NCBI GenBank assembly: GCA_964059195.1
Contig: CAXKWD010000006.1
Coordinates: 177,628,825-177,692,824, forward strand
Source of the DNA: Ectobius pallidus
Lineage: Eukaryota > Arthropoda > Insecta > Blattodea > Ectobiidae
Reading direction: 5' to 3'
DNA length: 64,000 nt
Shown: positions 1-11,843 of the stretch, piece by piece
How the letters are laid out: every line of letters begins with the position of its first letter
How positions within the stretch are numbered: the first letter of the stretch is position 1
Notes under the pieces: generated by a model
Seen by the model: the letters and a program-made list of their open reading frames with translations, nothing else
Databases searched by the model: none
What the model was told of the DNA's origin: nothing
Translations under genes and position numbers: made by a program

Positions 1-169
1 AAAAATAAAGAATGGGAAGGTAAAAAGAAGGCATAAAAGTTTGTATATTTGAAACTTGGCACACACGTAAGTTATTTGTGTTAACAACCCTGTTTAATAA
101 TTACAAAGATAACAACCCACACGTCAAGGCCGGCCACTTCGTCAGCCTGATAACAAACATTCATGTTAG

Positions 170-700
170 TCATAGGTAGAGACAGTGAACGCCGCTTAAT
201 GTTATCAATCGGGTAATATTATAACTTATATGAAGTCTCGAACGGGTTAATACTGATACATTGAAAAAACGCTGTTTATTGTGACCAAAGATTCAGTTTA
301 TGTTATCATGTTTTCTTTTATGTGGCTTTATTTCCAAGTACTGTATGTCATTCAAAATTTTGTTTTTTAAGGGTTTCGTTTGTAATTAGTATTGTGTTGT
401 ACTGGAGGTAGCAATTCTGTTCCCAGCTCACAGGATGACCAGTTCTAGGGGGTGGCACTAACTAACTTTCTCTTTTAAGCAATAAAACACGTTTCACCCC
501 ACAGCTAAGCAGCAGTTTTTTGATTTATGAAGATAACAGTGATGGCTAGTGTAAAATGAAAAAGACTTGAACAGACAGGAGTTAGATGTTTTGCTACGCG
601 GTGTTCACCACAGATCAGTATAGACTTCCAAAACACTCGTAACTCATAACTGAGTATGGAGTATTGGTTGAAAAAATAGTTGCTTGCAGTCTATTACTGA
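170..700. repeat. Dispersed ~500-bp repeat, copy 1
   Basis: This stretch recurs at about 39561-40060 with scattered differences. Shared landmarks are CAGTGAACGCCGC at the left, then CCCAGCTCACAGGATGACCA and GCTACGCGGTGT. The left end resembles a pogo/Tc1-type terminus (CAGT...), but I could not find the other terminus. It contains no open reading frame worth calling. Bases 1-170 hold nothing I recognise. Confidence 0.6.
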
Positions 701-782
701 ATTAGCCTATGAGTAGTTCAATGGTTCAAAGTTACGAATTAGTTTATAAATAATTTTTTTTAAATTCTGTTTTGTAGTGAAA

Positions 783-1009
783 TTTTCAACCTAACGGAAG
801 AGGCTCAATATAGGATTAAATATGATCAAACATTGTTCGATTTGGACGAAACTCACTATACAGGGATTTTCTGGGCCAAGGAACTCGAATCTGATGTCGC
901 TTTTACCAGACGACGCTATCTAATCGTGGTATGTAGTCCACGTGATTTAGGTGTTAATAAATATAATGATTTAACTATTACGCTGTTAATTTTTAATTTT
1001 TAATGCTAG
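783..1009 (+). mobile_element. Helitron-like family C, 3' fragment
   Basis: The sequence matches the 3' third of the 613-bp copies at 46.5-47.8 kb (shared strings TTCGATTTGGACGAAACTCA and CGACGCTATCTAATCGTGG). It ends in CTAG followed by T, as Helitrons do. The 5' part and the GC-rich 3' hairpin are missing. The AT-rich stretch 1010-1384 that follows is low-complexity and has no gene. Confidence 0.6.
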
Positions 1010-1384
1010 TGTTTAATAATAGCACATATAATTGAATAAATAGGCCTATATGAATAAATATTTTAATATAGTATAACGTAATTACGACTTAGAGCCATTG
1101 CTATCCTAAGTGAGGATTACACTATTTTAAAAAAGTGTGCGTGGAACGCCACGCGACAGAAGTGAAACTTGTTTTAATTTTTGTTTTTTCAATTTTTTAT
1201 TATTGAATTTTTTTAAATTTTGCATTAATGGACTTTTTATATTGGGTTTTTGGACTTTTTTAATTTTCGATTTTGGATTTTTAAATTTTGGATCTTTGCA
1301 TTTTTAATTTTGGATTTTTTAAATTTTCGATCTTTGAATTTTTTATTTGTTAAATTTTGGATTTTATTATTTTTTAAATTAAGC

Positions 1385-1475
1385 GCGGTAATGAACCTCC
1401 GGTTCCATAAAATAGATAATATACCTTTAGATTGCTTAGGAATTGTCTATTGCCGTTGAGCAAGTAAGTAATGCC
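1385..1475 (+). mobile_element. LINE 3' tail fragment
   Basis: GCGCGGTAATGAACCTCCGG and the following bases match the end of the LINE tails at 15557-15630 and (reversed) 29515-29600, including the terminal CAAGTAAGTAA-type simple repeat. Only the last ~90 bp of the element are present. Confidence 0.55.
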
Positions 1476-1910
1476 AGATTTAGTGCCTATTTTAATGGTA
1501 ATATATTAGAAAGAATTTATCAAATGCAAATCAGTACTCGTGACAGCGTATTGTTTTACAGTGTTCATATACGGCTTTGGATGTTGCAATACAGATAGCT
1601 TTGACAAATAACACTACCCACATATTCCTTCACATATGCTTATAAAACTAGACCTTTGTTCTTCCGTAAGTCCTGCTTAATGAATCTGGGGCTTAACTCT
1701 GAGATAATTACAAAAATAACTTATTTTCTGCATATCATAATTGCAGGTATCACTGATGGAACAAAAGCATTCTGGGACTTTGTTACGTCAATTTACTTGC
1801 ATATATTACATATGAATGTATGGTTATTTCTTTCAGTGATGATTCCCAGGTAATGCCAGACACTGATTTGCGACATCCTTGTCCTTGGGATAATCAAAAG
1901 CTTGGTAGGT
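1468..1910 (+). repeat. Dispersed repeat family D, partial copy
   Basis: It shares TAATATATTAGAAAGAATTT, CTTATCAAACTAGACC-type and CATATCATAATTGCA-type strings with copies at 4855-5440, 63541-63940, 48385-48545 and, reversed, 31500-31760. No coding potential was seen and the family is not identified. Its edges are not defined by target duplications. Confidence 0.55.
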
Positions 1911-2049
1911 TTTATTGTGTGTGATTTGTTTTCATGTCTCTGTTACGAAAGCGCGCCCTTTCCCTTCAGATATTAACTTAAGTAGGCCTTCCTTTATAAG
2001 AATAGGAAGCAGGGAATACTTTTATGAAATTTTGTATTTTGAAAACTAT

Positions 2050-2372
2050 AAGCTTAATAAAAGACAGTCTGCTTAGTCTTGTGGTTAGCGTCGCTGGCTA
2101 CGGATCCGCAGACTCTGGTTCGATCCCCGGCACCTCGGATTTGTCTGGAACGGGGTGCACTCAGCCTCGTGATTCAAACTGAGGATCTACTTGATAGAGA
2201 AATAGCGGCCCGGTCATGGAAACCAGCAGTAACGGCCGTGGGTGTCGGCATGCTGACCACATGCCCCCAATCCTGCCGTCTGCCAATGGTAGATGACGCA
2301 GCGGTCGAATGGTAGCTCTAACCCCTCCAGGGATGTAGTGCCGCAGAGTTTAGTTTTTTAAGCTTAATAAAA
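2050..2372 (+). mobile_element. tRNA-derived SINE with 13-bp target duplication
   Basis: The body (2063-2359, 297 bp) begins with a tRNA-like head. GTGGTTAGCGTCGCTGGC matches an A box, and GGTTCGATCCCCGG is a good B box of the RNA polymerase III promoter. It is bounded by a perfect 13-bp direct repeat AAGCTTAATAAAA at 2050-2062 and 2360-2372, the hallmark of LINE-driven insertion. The 78-codon open frame inside is a by-product of the GC-rich SINE body and not a gene. Confidence 0.85.
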
Positions 2373-3325
2373 ATCCCTTATTTTTTTACTGGACCACATC
2401 TTACACACAAGAAAGAATGATGTTTCTTCTACACTCCCTATTTTCCACGTTATCTCTGTCCCGTTCTATGTCCTTCCTCCAGCAAGACACAAGGGATGTA
2501 ACACTCGTTGTTCTGGTCACGAAGCCATCCCACGAGAGGTTACGAGTTTATCGATAGATTCCTGACTGCGCAGCGCTTTATATTGTTTTCAACTCGTAAC
2601 CTCGAGTTGGATTTATTAAGACTATTCCATGAATAAAATGTAACGGATTATATAAATAATATTATATTCTAATACAATTAGTCCTTTCTGGTTTGTTTAA
2701 AATAAAATTGTTAATAGTGTCAGCTGTCAGATCACGGCTTATTAAATTAATGAACAGTCTGATTATGGAATACTAAGCAATGCTACCAAGGAAGCAGTTA
2801 ACCTCAAAATTAAGAGAAGCTAAAATCGGAACAAAATAAAATAACTTTTTTTTTCAAGAACCTAATTTATTTGTAAATTGCCTCTGTCTACTTGAATGTG
2901 CATTGGTTAAAAACACAATTTTCTTCTCTTTGGATTTTCTCATACTGATAGCCCAATCTGCTGTGTTTGAGATTTCCCATTCAATTCAATTCAATTCAAT
3001 TGTACTTACTATCTTCACAGAACTGTTGTAACTGAATCCATTTGCATTTTTTACTTCTTTCAGTATTATATGGTTTAACTTCCTTAATGATAATATTAAT
3101 TTCGTCAACAGACGCATTTACAAACCTTGAGCTTTCATTAGCGCCAACAATGGATGACGTAATCTAGCGATACTGTGACGTAACGGTTCAGTAACGAGCT
3201 GTTGTTTTATCGATTCCTCGCGATTCCTACAAGAATATTGTAAGATAAACGGCCGTGATTGGTCTATACCCGAGGAATTGCTAAACGTTATTGGTCAATA
3301 TCAAACACGCAGCCTATGAGTTGAA
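2373..3325. other. Gene-free spacer
   Basis: I see no gene here. A 13-bp inverted repeat (GAGGTTACGAGTT near 2538, complement near 2590) could form a hairpin with a ~40-nt loop. A short TTCAA pentanucleotide repeat lies at about 2975-3000. Confidence 0.5.
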
Positions 3326-4352
3326 TCTAATATATAAAGTCGAATGTGTGTTTGTGGGTATGTATGTTTGTTCCTTATACAAATCTACATTTCTTCACCA
3401 ATTTACACGAAATGATGCACACATACCCAGTTAAGCCCGGGAAGTATAGCGGTCAACATTAAAATTCAAACAAAATACTCCTTCCCTTGAAAATTATATA
3501 ATTTCTGAGAATTTTATACTGAAAAAAAATGAAATGCTGTTCAGTTCACATGGCAACAGTGAATTGTTTACTCTGATCACATAGGGCCTTGGCAACTATA
3601 TAGCCTAATGCTGGACTTTAACGAATTATGATTCCATCGATGTAATATATTGGCGAAAATAATTACTGAAAAATGAAATCCACGAAAATAAAGCATAGTG
3701 TGATGTAGTCACATAACTTTCTCTACCCTCGACATAAGAAATATTTACTCACTTTACATTTTGATGTAGAATAAGAGGTCGTATTACAGAGGCAACTTAA
3801 GTGTGTGAGTATGCTATATCAGAAGTCTGTAAATAATCCTTTCCGCTGATAAGTTATCAATATCTGTAGGCTTTGCATTAGTTGAGAAATAGGGATGTTT
3901 ATCATAGGCCCTAAGCATCGGATGGAACATTTTGAGTCCTATGCTCGCAGTATATTATGTCCCGGGTTTTAGGGGAGGAAAGTATGAAAGTGGTACTGCA
4001 TTTCTCTTTTATTTCAGCCCCGAAACGGTTGTAACATGAGAATGAGAAATAAAATTTTCCGTCAAGTCAATACAATCTTATGTAATTTATGTTTCTTCTT
4101 ATTTCAACCCCTCCCAGGCATGATGTGTAGAAGCAACGGAATGCAGCATTCGACATCCTCTATGAGCCATAAAAAGCTATATCTAGCGTTTTCTGAGGGA
4201 ATAGTCTGAGTGCCATATGTTGTTCTTCCTCATTTCGAATTCTACATACATTATTATATCAGGACCTAGAGTTTCAACATCGAAAGTCCTCCATAAGTTA
4301 ATTTCAAATTAAAAATTACAAAGCCCGGGCGACGCCGGGCCTTTTCAGCTAG
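3326..4352 (+). mobile_element. Helitron-like family A, copy 1 (non-autonomous)
   Basis: The element is 1027 bp. It starts TCTAATATATAAAG after an A and ends GCCCGGGCGACGCCGGGC, then a short spacer and CTAG before a T. The 3' hairpin followed by CTAG, the 5' TC and insertion between A and T are the canonical Helitron signs. There is no transposase or helicase frame. A second copy sits at 11844-12859 with the same boundaries. Confidence 0.8.
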
Positions 4353-4854
4353 TAGTCAATAAAATTCTACGTATTTTCAGCAAATGTAGAAGCTCCATAC
4401 GAAATAACCAAAACATATTTTGGTGACGATTCTAAGCACAAGCGAACAGAAATTATTTAAAATTTAAAATTCACGATTCTAAATAACATAAAAGTCTTAC
4501 AAGAACTTAGACTCACACCTTGTACTTGCCTGTTAAGTTCTTTAACGGTTATATATCGTAAATAACCATTACACGCCGAACATTATCAATAATTGTTTGG
4601 AAGATATTTATCTGACAAACCTGTTTTATAGCATAGCCTTCACAATCAGGAGCGAGCCCGGATTAGTGAATGTGTCTCGTCCTATTTGTCCGTTTAATCT
4701 CGGAGGTGGCTTCGGCGTAGAGCCGATCCCTCAACCGGGGAGGCCCTCCATGTCCTTATCTGGTCAAAAAAGTATGCATGTGAGATCAATAGATTGGTAG
4801 AACTACGTGTAAGTAAGTAAGTCTCACAATCAAACATGCCCTGACTGGTCAGTG
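4353..4854. other. Unassigned spacer with LINE-like tail
   Basis: No gene is seen. A GC-richer patch at about 4650-4815 ends in GTAAGTAAGTAAGT, the same kind of simple-repeat tail seen on the LINE fragments of this window. It may therefore be another LINE or SINE 3' end. The 67-codon frame across it has no recognisable product. Confidence 0.35.
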
Positions 4855-5440
4855 TTTTTATTAAGTGCCAGAATTTTCTTTATGAGATTGTGTGGTGGAG
4901 GGGAAAATGTCTGTCCGTCTGTCTGTATGCATGGTAACTCAAACACGCTTTATCAGATTTTAATGAAACTTCGGGTACGCATTTATAACGTCCATGGGAA
5001 GAAGCCTATTCATTTTGGGCCAAATCGGTTGACCGGTAAAGGAGTAATGCCTAATTTAGTGCCTATTTTATGGTAATATATTAGAAAGAATTTATCAAAT
5101 GCAAATCAATTCTCATGACAACATATTGCTTCACAGTGTTCATATAGCCTATGGCTTTGGAAGATACAACACAGTTAGCTATGTCCTTCACATATGCTTA
5201 TCAAACTAGACCTTTGTTCTTCCGTAAGCGCTGCTTAGTGAATCAATGTGGAGGTTAACTCGAAAATCGATTACAAAAATAACTTATTTTCGATTTCTAT
5301 AATCGATTACAAAAATAACTTATTTTCTGCATATCATAATTGCAATTATCATTGATTAAACAAAAGCATTCTGGCACTTTGTTACATCGGTTTATCTGAT
5401 CTTATTTTTTTTATCCAAAAACTCGCTAAGAAGGGATTTC
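4855..5440 (+). repeat. Dispersed repeat family D, fuller copy
   Basis: This is a near-complete copy of the family, running from TTAAGTGCCAGA through GTCTGTCCGTCTGTCTG, CGGTTGACCGGTAAAGGAGT and GTTTATCTGATTTTATT-like ends. The closest relative is at 63541-63940. It is non-coding; the short frame across 4852-5076 is shared with the other copies only at the nucleotide level. Confidence 0.6.
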
Positions 5441-7020
5441 TCAAAATTCAACCCTTAAGGGGTCATAAGTGGGATAAAAGTTCCTGTGGCGTAAAGTACT
5501 GTGATCTTACCTTGATTCATCTTGATAGGATATGCCTATCAGTTTTGCCAGTTCTTGCAGAATTCCCATCCTGATGGATGACTTGTGTGGATCGAACTGA
5601 TGAGAAATATTCCACATTGCCACACATCTCAAGACAATGTGGGTTTATTGTCCCCCAGGCGCTGAAGAAACATATCCCAGGAGCTAGTAAATATCCCCAT
5701 ACCGGATCTTCTGTGTCGACATGGAGAGGAAGAAACTAATGAACGGGAAGTTCTGAATCATAATAACGGGAAGACGATGTATTGAAGAAAGATTTTTTTC
5801 TGCACGCTAGAAAAGAATCGAAGAAACAATGAGTTCATTTAACCCGCCTGATTGCACCAAACCAAGTTCAATGTCACGTTGCTTACCAGAGAAATAAAAC
5901 TTGATTTAATCCTAGGTTTATACGAGAGAGAATCAAATGAAACCCCCAATTAATTTTTTCCCACTATTTTTCTGCAGAAAGAATGTTTTCTTCTACATTT
6001 TTTTCCCCACATAGTCCCCTCCAAGTTCAATGCACTTATGCCATCAGATAGGAAGTGCTTCGATACCGCATGAGATTTTTTTGCTTGACGCTGTAGCCAA
6101 TTGGACGTCTTCTTCAGACTTGAACTTCTGCCCTCCAAGGAGCTCCTTTAATGGACCAAACATGTGGAAATCTGATGGTACCAAATCTGGCAACTATGGC
6201 GGATGTGGGAGGCACTTGAAGCATATGTCGTCGATGGTTATCATGGTTTCATGAGCAGCATGTGGACGGGCATTATCATGTTGAAGCAAAACACCTGCAC
6301 TCAGCAATTCCCTTCGCTTTGGCACCATCAGACTTCCACATCTTTGGTCCATTAAAGGAGCACCTGGGACGGCATAAGCTCTATCGGCGGTGCACGACTG
6401 ACTACAACGTCAAACAAAATATTTTTTCTCGCGCGGTATCGAAGCACTTCCTGCCCAATGGCATAAGTGCATTAAACTGGGAGGGGACTATGTAGAAAAA
6501 TCATGCACAAGAAAACATTCCTCCCTTGTATCTAGAATTAGGAAATTAAACTAAACGACTTATTTCTGATTTCGCTACAATGTTACAACTGTTCACATAA
6601 AATCCCGTTCACAGCGCAGTTGGTCCCTTCGAGCCAGTATTAGTGACGCGGTGTTCTTTAGTGGCGTATCTGCACACAGAACATGCTCCTAAAAGCAGGT
6701 TGATTTGACTTATAGCTTCTCTTGCAACTTCCCTAGCACTGACTGCACTAAGCCCATGTTGGTCCATAGTACTTCAGATTCTGTGAGGAATGAAATAAGC
6801 CACTGTCTACCAGGATAAAGAAATAAATGATTATCACAAGATTCTGAACTCAGAACGGAAGACTGAATAAGTGTTGATTTTTTATTTTCATTTTAAAAAT
6901 TGCTATTTTTAATTTTAGTGTAAAAAATCTTCAGTTCATCTGATTTTATTTTATTATCCAAAGACTCACTAAGAAGGGATTTCTCAAAATTCAACCCTTA
7001 AGGGATAAAAGTTTATGTGG
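5400..7020. repeat. Direct repeat pair flanking a mariner palindrome
   Basis: About 90 bp around 5400-5500 (ctcgctaagaagggatttct) recur at about 6940-7020 in the same orientation with few changes. The pair brackets 1.5 kb that includes the mariner fragments. It could be two ends of one larger element or a segmental duplication. The sequence does not decide. Confidence 0.4.
5950..6540. mobile_element. Head-to-head pair of mariner transposase 3' ends
   Basis: Two decayed copies of the C-terminal half of a mariner-type transposase face each other. On the minus strand, 6290 down to 5950 reads HDNARPH-like, then the APSDFH-like region and an LxGDYV-like end. On the plus strand, 6300-6525 reads LAPSDFHIFGPLKEHL and ends near NWEGTM. 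The catalytic core upstream of HDNARPH is absent and stops break the frame, so nothing here is functional. The arms form a long imperfect palindrome. Confidence 0.75.
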
Positions 7021-7424
7021 CGAAGCATTTTGCAACGGATCATTTTAAACGATAACTGCAATGCATGCGAATTTTAATCTCCTGTTTTCTCAGCTTCAAT
7101 TTGCATGTTACTTTGCCACATTCAAAATCTATCTTCTCCCACCCAATTGGACACAGCTGTGAATGTTCTTCACAATGTGTGTAATGAAATGGGTAAACTG
7201 ATTTTCTGTGTAGGGCTTAATTATTAAAAATATATAGTATATTTAGTATATTCTTAGGTAAGTTTTGTTAAAATTGCCATGTTCAGACTTTTTTTTAACA
7301 AAAAAGTATAAGCAATATAAAACAGGCATCAAAGGATCTCACATACAAGATTGAGCTTTAGGAAAACAAAAAATTCAATCAATTAATATGTCACAGGAAA
7401 GTTGATATATTTTAATTACACTAA

Positions 7425-8711
7425 GGGCCGATTGTATAAACAGTTTGATCTTGGATCAGAGACTAAATTGAAAATTTTTGTTGTATAAACGCTAATCTGA
7501 GATCAATTCGCACTGAACTAGGATCAATTTTGACTGGAGAAATTTCTCCGATCAAACTAGCTGATCTCAGTTCAAGGGGCTGTTTTCGTATTTGAGACAT
7601 AAGATTAGTTCATTATAAACATAATATTAGGCCTACATGTGTGGTTACGATAAATATAAAGAAAATACACAATAGACAACTTCATACATTTCTAGTTATA
7701 TGCAGTTGTGCGTACATTTCTAGCTATAAACTAGTTGTGCGTGTATAGGCTATATTTTAGGCTCCTTATAATGTAGTGTATCATAGCATAACCTGCACGT
7801 TATTATTATGTTGCACTAATTACTATAATACGAAAATAACCCTTGCACCACAATTGCAACTAATACGAAAGGTAGGGTAAAGGAGAAAAGAGATTGAATA
7901 GTAGAAAGGGGAAAAAATAATAAATTTCAAAATCTTCAACTCTGCTAAACGAGAGACAATAGGAGACTATGGTGGAACTACTAGGAAATCTCGAGTGGGA
8001 GGATCCTGTTTTTGGATTTTCCCCAAATGCTTTCTTCGTTATCTTTCTTTATGTGACCTATTAACTCTTTCAGAACTGATATTTTACATTGTAATAAGGC
8101 AGTCATGAGGTAAAAACTTCAGTGGGCTATTAAGTTTAAAATCGATAGAGAAAAGTTCAGTGGAATAGGCTACCTGGTTTCCATGAATGACAAACATAAC
8201 AGATGAACAAAAATTCCTTAAGTTTTACATCTCCGCTCTTAGCCTATACAATTTATGAGACTTAGCATTTATATGTCCTTAGCCGTGAAAATGTTAAGCC
8301 GATTTATAACGCCAGGAATGAAATTACAAGAACATTTTTCATAGCATTTTCCTCTTGCACGGATATTATCGCATCCGTCTTTTTGGATTCTATAATATCT
8401 TTATATTTTACCAAGACAATTTCAATTAGGAACGATCCCTTTTCTGCTAAATTTCGATCATATTTCCCCTTCCTTTCGCATAACACAGTCTGAATACGGA
8501 GGAAAACAGAATAACAATGCTCTCGTCTCGCGATACTCATATGTTTTTGCGATGTTGCCAAGTGCTCATGTATGAACTAGGATCAAAATTGAACTTCAAT
8601 TTGTTGATCTTAGATCAGTGTTATACAATACGACTCGAGCCTGAACTCAGATCATTTTCTGAACTTAGATCATAATTGATCTCCAGTCAGTGATGTTTAT
8701 ACAATCGGCCC
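7425..8711. mobile_element. Harbinger-like DNA transposon A (decayed)
   Basis: The element is 1287 bp with terminal inverted repeats starting GGGCCGATTGTATAAAC. Further inside, GATC-rich subterminal repeats such as TGAACTTAGATCA and TTGATCTCAG recur. On the minus strand it carries a remnant of a Myb/SANT-like protein. The flanking bases are TAA/TTA, compatible with a TWA-type target but not identical. A sister copy abuts it directly at 8713. Confidence 0.65.
8304..8561 (-). pseudogene. Myb/SANT-like DNA-binding protein remnant (element A)
   Basis: The frame contains LIEIVLVKYKDIIESKKTDA, which resembles the trihelix Myb/SANT-like domain of zeste-type and transposon-encoded DNA-binding proteins (E-x2-LIE-x-V-x-KYK-x-IIE-x-KKTDA). 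PIF/Harbinger transposons encode such a Myb-like second protein, which fits the GGGCC-type termini. Upstream of the motif the frame drifts and the domain is incomplete. I regard it as a dead copy. The assignment rests on remembered family features, not on a search. Confidence 0.5.
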
Positions 8712-9257
8712 TTAGGATCGCTTGTATAAACAGTTTGATCTCGGATCAGAGACTAAACTGATCTCTGTTCACGCTGAACTCGGAAATTTCTGTTGTATAA
8801 ACGCTAATCTGAGATCAATTCGCACTGAACTAGGATTAATTTTGACTGGAGAAATTTCTCCGATCAAACTCGTTGATCTCAGTTCAAGGAACTGTTTTCT
8901 TATTTGAGACACAAGATCAGCTCATTATAAACATAATAATATTACCTGTGTGGTTATCAAGAAAATACACAAAAGACAACTTCATACATTTCTAGCTATA
9001 CCGTAGTTGTGCGTATATATGTTGTGTTAGGCTCCTTATAATGCAGTTTAACATAACTCTACAACATAACCTCAATTGCTTACGTTTTATTATCAACTAA
9101 TTCCAATTTTCATTTATCTCGTGATGATAAAAATGATTTGCCTGATTAATTTCGTCGGGCTTTCCGTGTGTTTTATTTTGTCTAGAGCAAATGCTTTCTT
9201 CGTTCTCTTTATTATGCGACGTTTTAACTCTTTCAGAGCTAATATTTTACATTGTAA

Positions 9258-9962
9258 CTAATAAGTAGACCTGGGATTTTAAGGCAAATGCCTATTTTGT
9301 TTCTTACGAAATAACATGAAAATTTCTAAATATGTTGACATTTCATGATAAATCACTTAATTATATTTATAGAGTTTTATAGTGCTCTAAAATGCCTATT
9401 TGGACCTTTGGAGCCTATTTTTACTATTTTAGTGCCTAAAATGCCTATTTTGTAAACTTAAAATAAAATTCAACTTCTATAATGTTTACAATCTTATAAT
9501 GGACATCCCTCAATGAAAACCAGAACAGCAGAGGGTGGGTTTTTCACAGAAACTTGATTTTCCAAAATAAATGTCGTCAAAGGAATGCTGACTGACGGGG
9601 GAGGATTCGCTCAACACAACAAGTAGCAGGTATATAGGCTATAGTAAGAAGGGACATACTGTGTCAATTTTTCATATAATCCAAAACTGTTTTTGATAAA
9701 TGTATTTTTAATTCTGCCTTAATTTTTCAAGTATTTCTGTAAAGAATAGCTATACCACGTTTCTTACAGTGAAAAAAGACCACGTTACAGTTGAAGAGCA
9801 TATTGTAGTATTTTAAAGTCTATTTTCGGTCTATTTACACATTATTAAAGCATATTTTAAGTGCCTATTTTATCTTTTCGAAGCCTATTTACTTTTTAAA
9901 AGCCTATTTTAGGTCCTAAAACGAATTTTTTTAGAGCCTAAAATCCCAGGTCTACTAATAAG
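9258..9962. mobile_element. hAT-like non-autonomous element with 8-bp target duplication
   Basis: The body 9266-9954 has perfect 16-bp terminal inverted repeats TAGACCTGGGATTTTA. It is flanked by CTAATAAG at 9258-9265 and 9955-9962. An 8-bp duplication of the form nTnnnnAn with TAG-starting termini is typical of the hAT superfamily. It is inserted in Harbinger-like element B, so it is younger than B. No transposase is present. Confidence 0.85.
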
Positions 9963-10154
9963 GCAGTCATCGGGTAAAAACTTCAGTGGGCTCTTAAATT
10001 TAAAATCGATACGGAAAATTTCAATGGAATACCTGGTTTCCATGAATGACAAACATATTGTAACAGATGAACAAAAAACCTCACGTTTTACATAAAGCAT
10101 TCCTCCATTAATCTTACATCTCCGCTTTTACACAATTCTCGAGACGAAGCATTT

Positions 10155-10380
10155 TTACATTAAAATGTTAAGTCGATTTACATTGTCAGAATTGAAATTA
10201 CCAGAACATTTTTCAGTGCGTTTTGCTTTTGCGTCCGTCTTTTTGGATTCTATAATGTCTTTATATTTTCCCAAGTCAATTTCAATCAGGACATCCTTAT
10301 CCTCCTTGTAAAAAGTAGGGGAACGATCCTTTTTCTGCTTAATTTCGATCACATTTACCCTTCCTTTCGCACAACACAGT
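10155..10380 (-). pseudogene. Myb/SANT-like protein remnant (element B)
   Basis: The frame reads RSPTFYKEDKDVLIEIDLGK and then the KYKDIIESKKTDA motif shared with element A, followed by a weak CSGNFNS-like end where the third helix should be. The order RSP-x-F-x-KEEK-x-LIE-x(4)-KYK-x-IE-x-KKTDA is that of the Myb/SANT-like domain. It is only about 65 codons long and is a remnant. Confidence 0.5.
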
Positions 10381-10602
10381 CTGAATTCGAAGGAAAACCA
10401 AGCAACAATGGTCTCGTCTCGCGATGCTCAACTGTTTCTGAGATGTTGCCAAGCTTTCGTGTACGAACTAGTATCGAAATTGAACTTCGATTAGTTGGTC
10501 TTAGATCAGTGTTTTACAATACAACTCGAGCCTGAACTCAGATCATTTTCTGAACTTAGATCATAATTGTTCTTCAGTCAATGATGTTTATACAATCGGC
10601 CT

Positions 10603-11020
10603 TTAAAAATAATTTATGTTTACATTTTTATGAACTTTGTGAAATTCCAAGTTTCTATGACAAAATTTTATAGTTTATAAAACCACTCATGCTGAAGACT
10701 CAACACATCTTTCCTTGCCGGATTGTAAAGAAAAGAGTTAACAGGATGATTAGGCTCATAGTTTATTTCTTCTACCTTATTCTGTAATTTTACATGAGTT
10801 TAATTTTTATTTCGGGTTATTTTATTAAGTACTTAAAGGCAAACTAACGGAATCAAGTGTTAAGTACAGAATGGAGGGGGAAAAGAGATGCTTATAGTCA
10901 TTGATAAAAATATATATAGGAAAAATGTTCTAGTTTTACACTCACGGAAAAGGGAAATTTTCTAATTATGGAATATTGTTCTATTTTAAACGAAATGTTT
11001 ATATTTCAAGGAACATATCT
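10603..11020. other. Gene-free spacer
   Basis: AT-rich sequence between the Harbinger-like copy and the next element. I see no gene, repeat partner or terminal repeats in it. Confidence 0.4.
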
Positions 11021-11843
11021 GGATCCTGTTTCATAGAACTTGCTAATAATAACAGTAAATAGTATTAGAACTCAATATATTATTTATTAGTTATCGAAAT
11101 CTTGTTTCATAGAGATTATTGATTTGGAGGTTATGTCGGGATTGTTGTTTGTGTTTTGTCAATACTATTTCAAAGAAGCACGGCCTACATATATCTTCAT
11201 AACTAGCTCTAAGAAATTAATAAATCTTATTCATGATAGCAGTAGCCTTATGTACTAAAATCTAACCTCAAATCCTACAAATTTGTTATGACACTAATTC
11301 CTTTGATAGCATAAGCAAGCTTTTTCTGAATAGATAATTAAATCAGAGTGATTCATTTTTCACAAATTTAAGATAACAAAATCTGAATTAGCCTACATGG
11401 GTTTGAGAATAACTTATTAGCCCAAATACACTTATAGAAAAACACCTAATATTATCAGTAAATTTTATTAGTTCTGCATTCTGTGAAACAGTTTACTAAT
11501 AATATTAGGAATATTTACTAATAATTTAGAGCCATGAACTCATAACTAGTATTATTAGAAAATATTCTTATGAAACGGAAGACTAATAATCTTCTTCTTC
11601 TTCAAATCAAAGATTAGACCATATGCCTGTTCCGGCTTCACAGTGTATCTGAGGAGTGGACATTCAAAACGCTGTTAGTCCTGTTAGTCCTCCGCCGCTG
11701 GACAATCAAAACGCTTTTTTGTACAGGAGTTTTTTGCGTTTTCTGACAAACAAACAGTTGTGCAATAACTCCGTTTTGAAAGTCCACTCCTCATCTGTCC
11801 AACGTTTCTTAGGTCTTCCGGATGTCTTCTCCCTTTAGGTTTA

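Larger units (their letters stand above)
8713..10602. mobile_element. Harbinger-like DNA transposon B, interrupted
   Basis: This second copy of the 7425-8711 family lies head-to-tail immediately after the first. Its left terminus is degraded (GATCGCTTGTATAAAC) and its right terminus ends ACAATCGGCC. Removing the 689-bp nested insertion at 9266-9954 and one 8-bp target copy restores colinearity with element A (CATTGTAATAAGGCAGTCAT in A). Confidence 0.65.

Noticed and set aside
170..700. Long terminal repeats of a retrovirus-like element (partner at 39561)
   Set aside because: Copies are 39 kb apart with no gag/pol, no TG...CA ends and no primer-binding site next to them.
2074..2140. Functional tRNA gene
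   Set aside because: A and B boxes are present, but the sequence does not close into an acceptor stem and it is the head of a SINE with target duplications.
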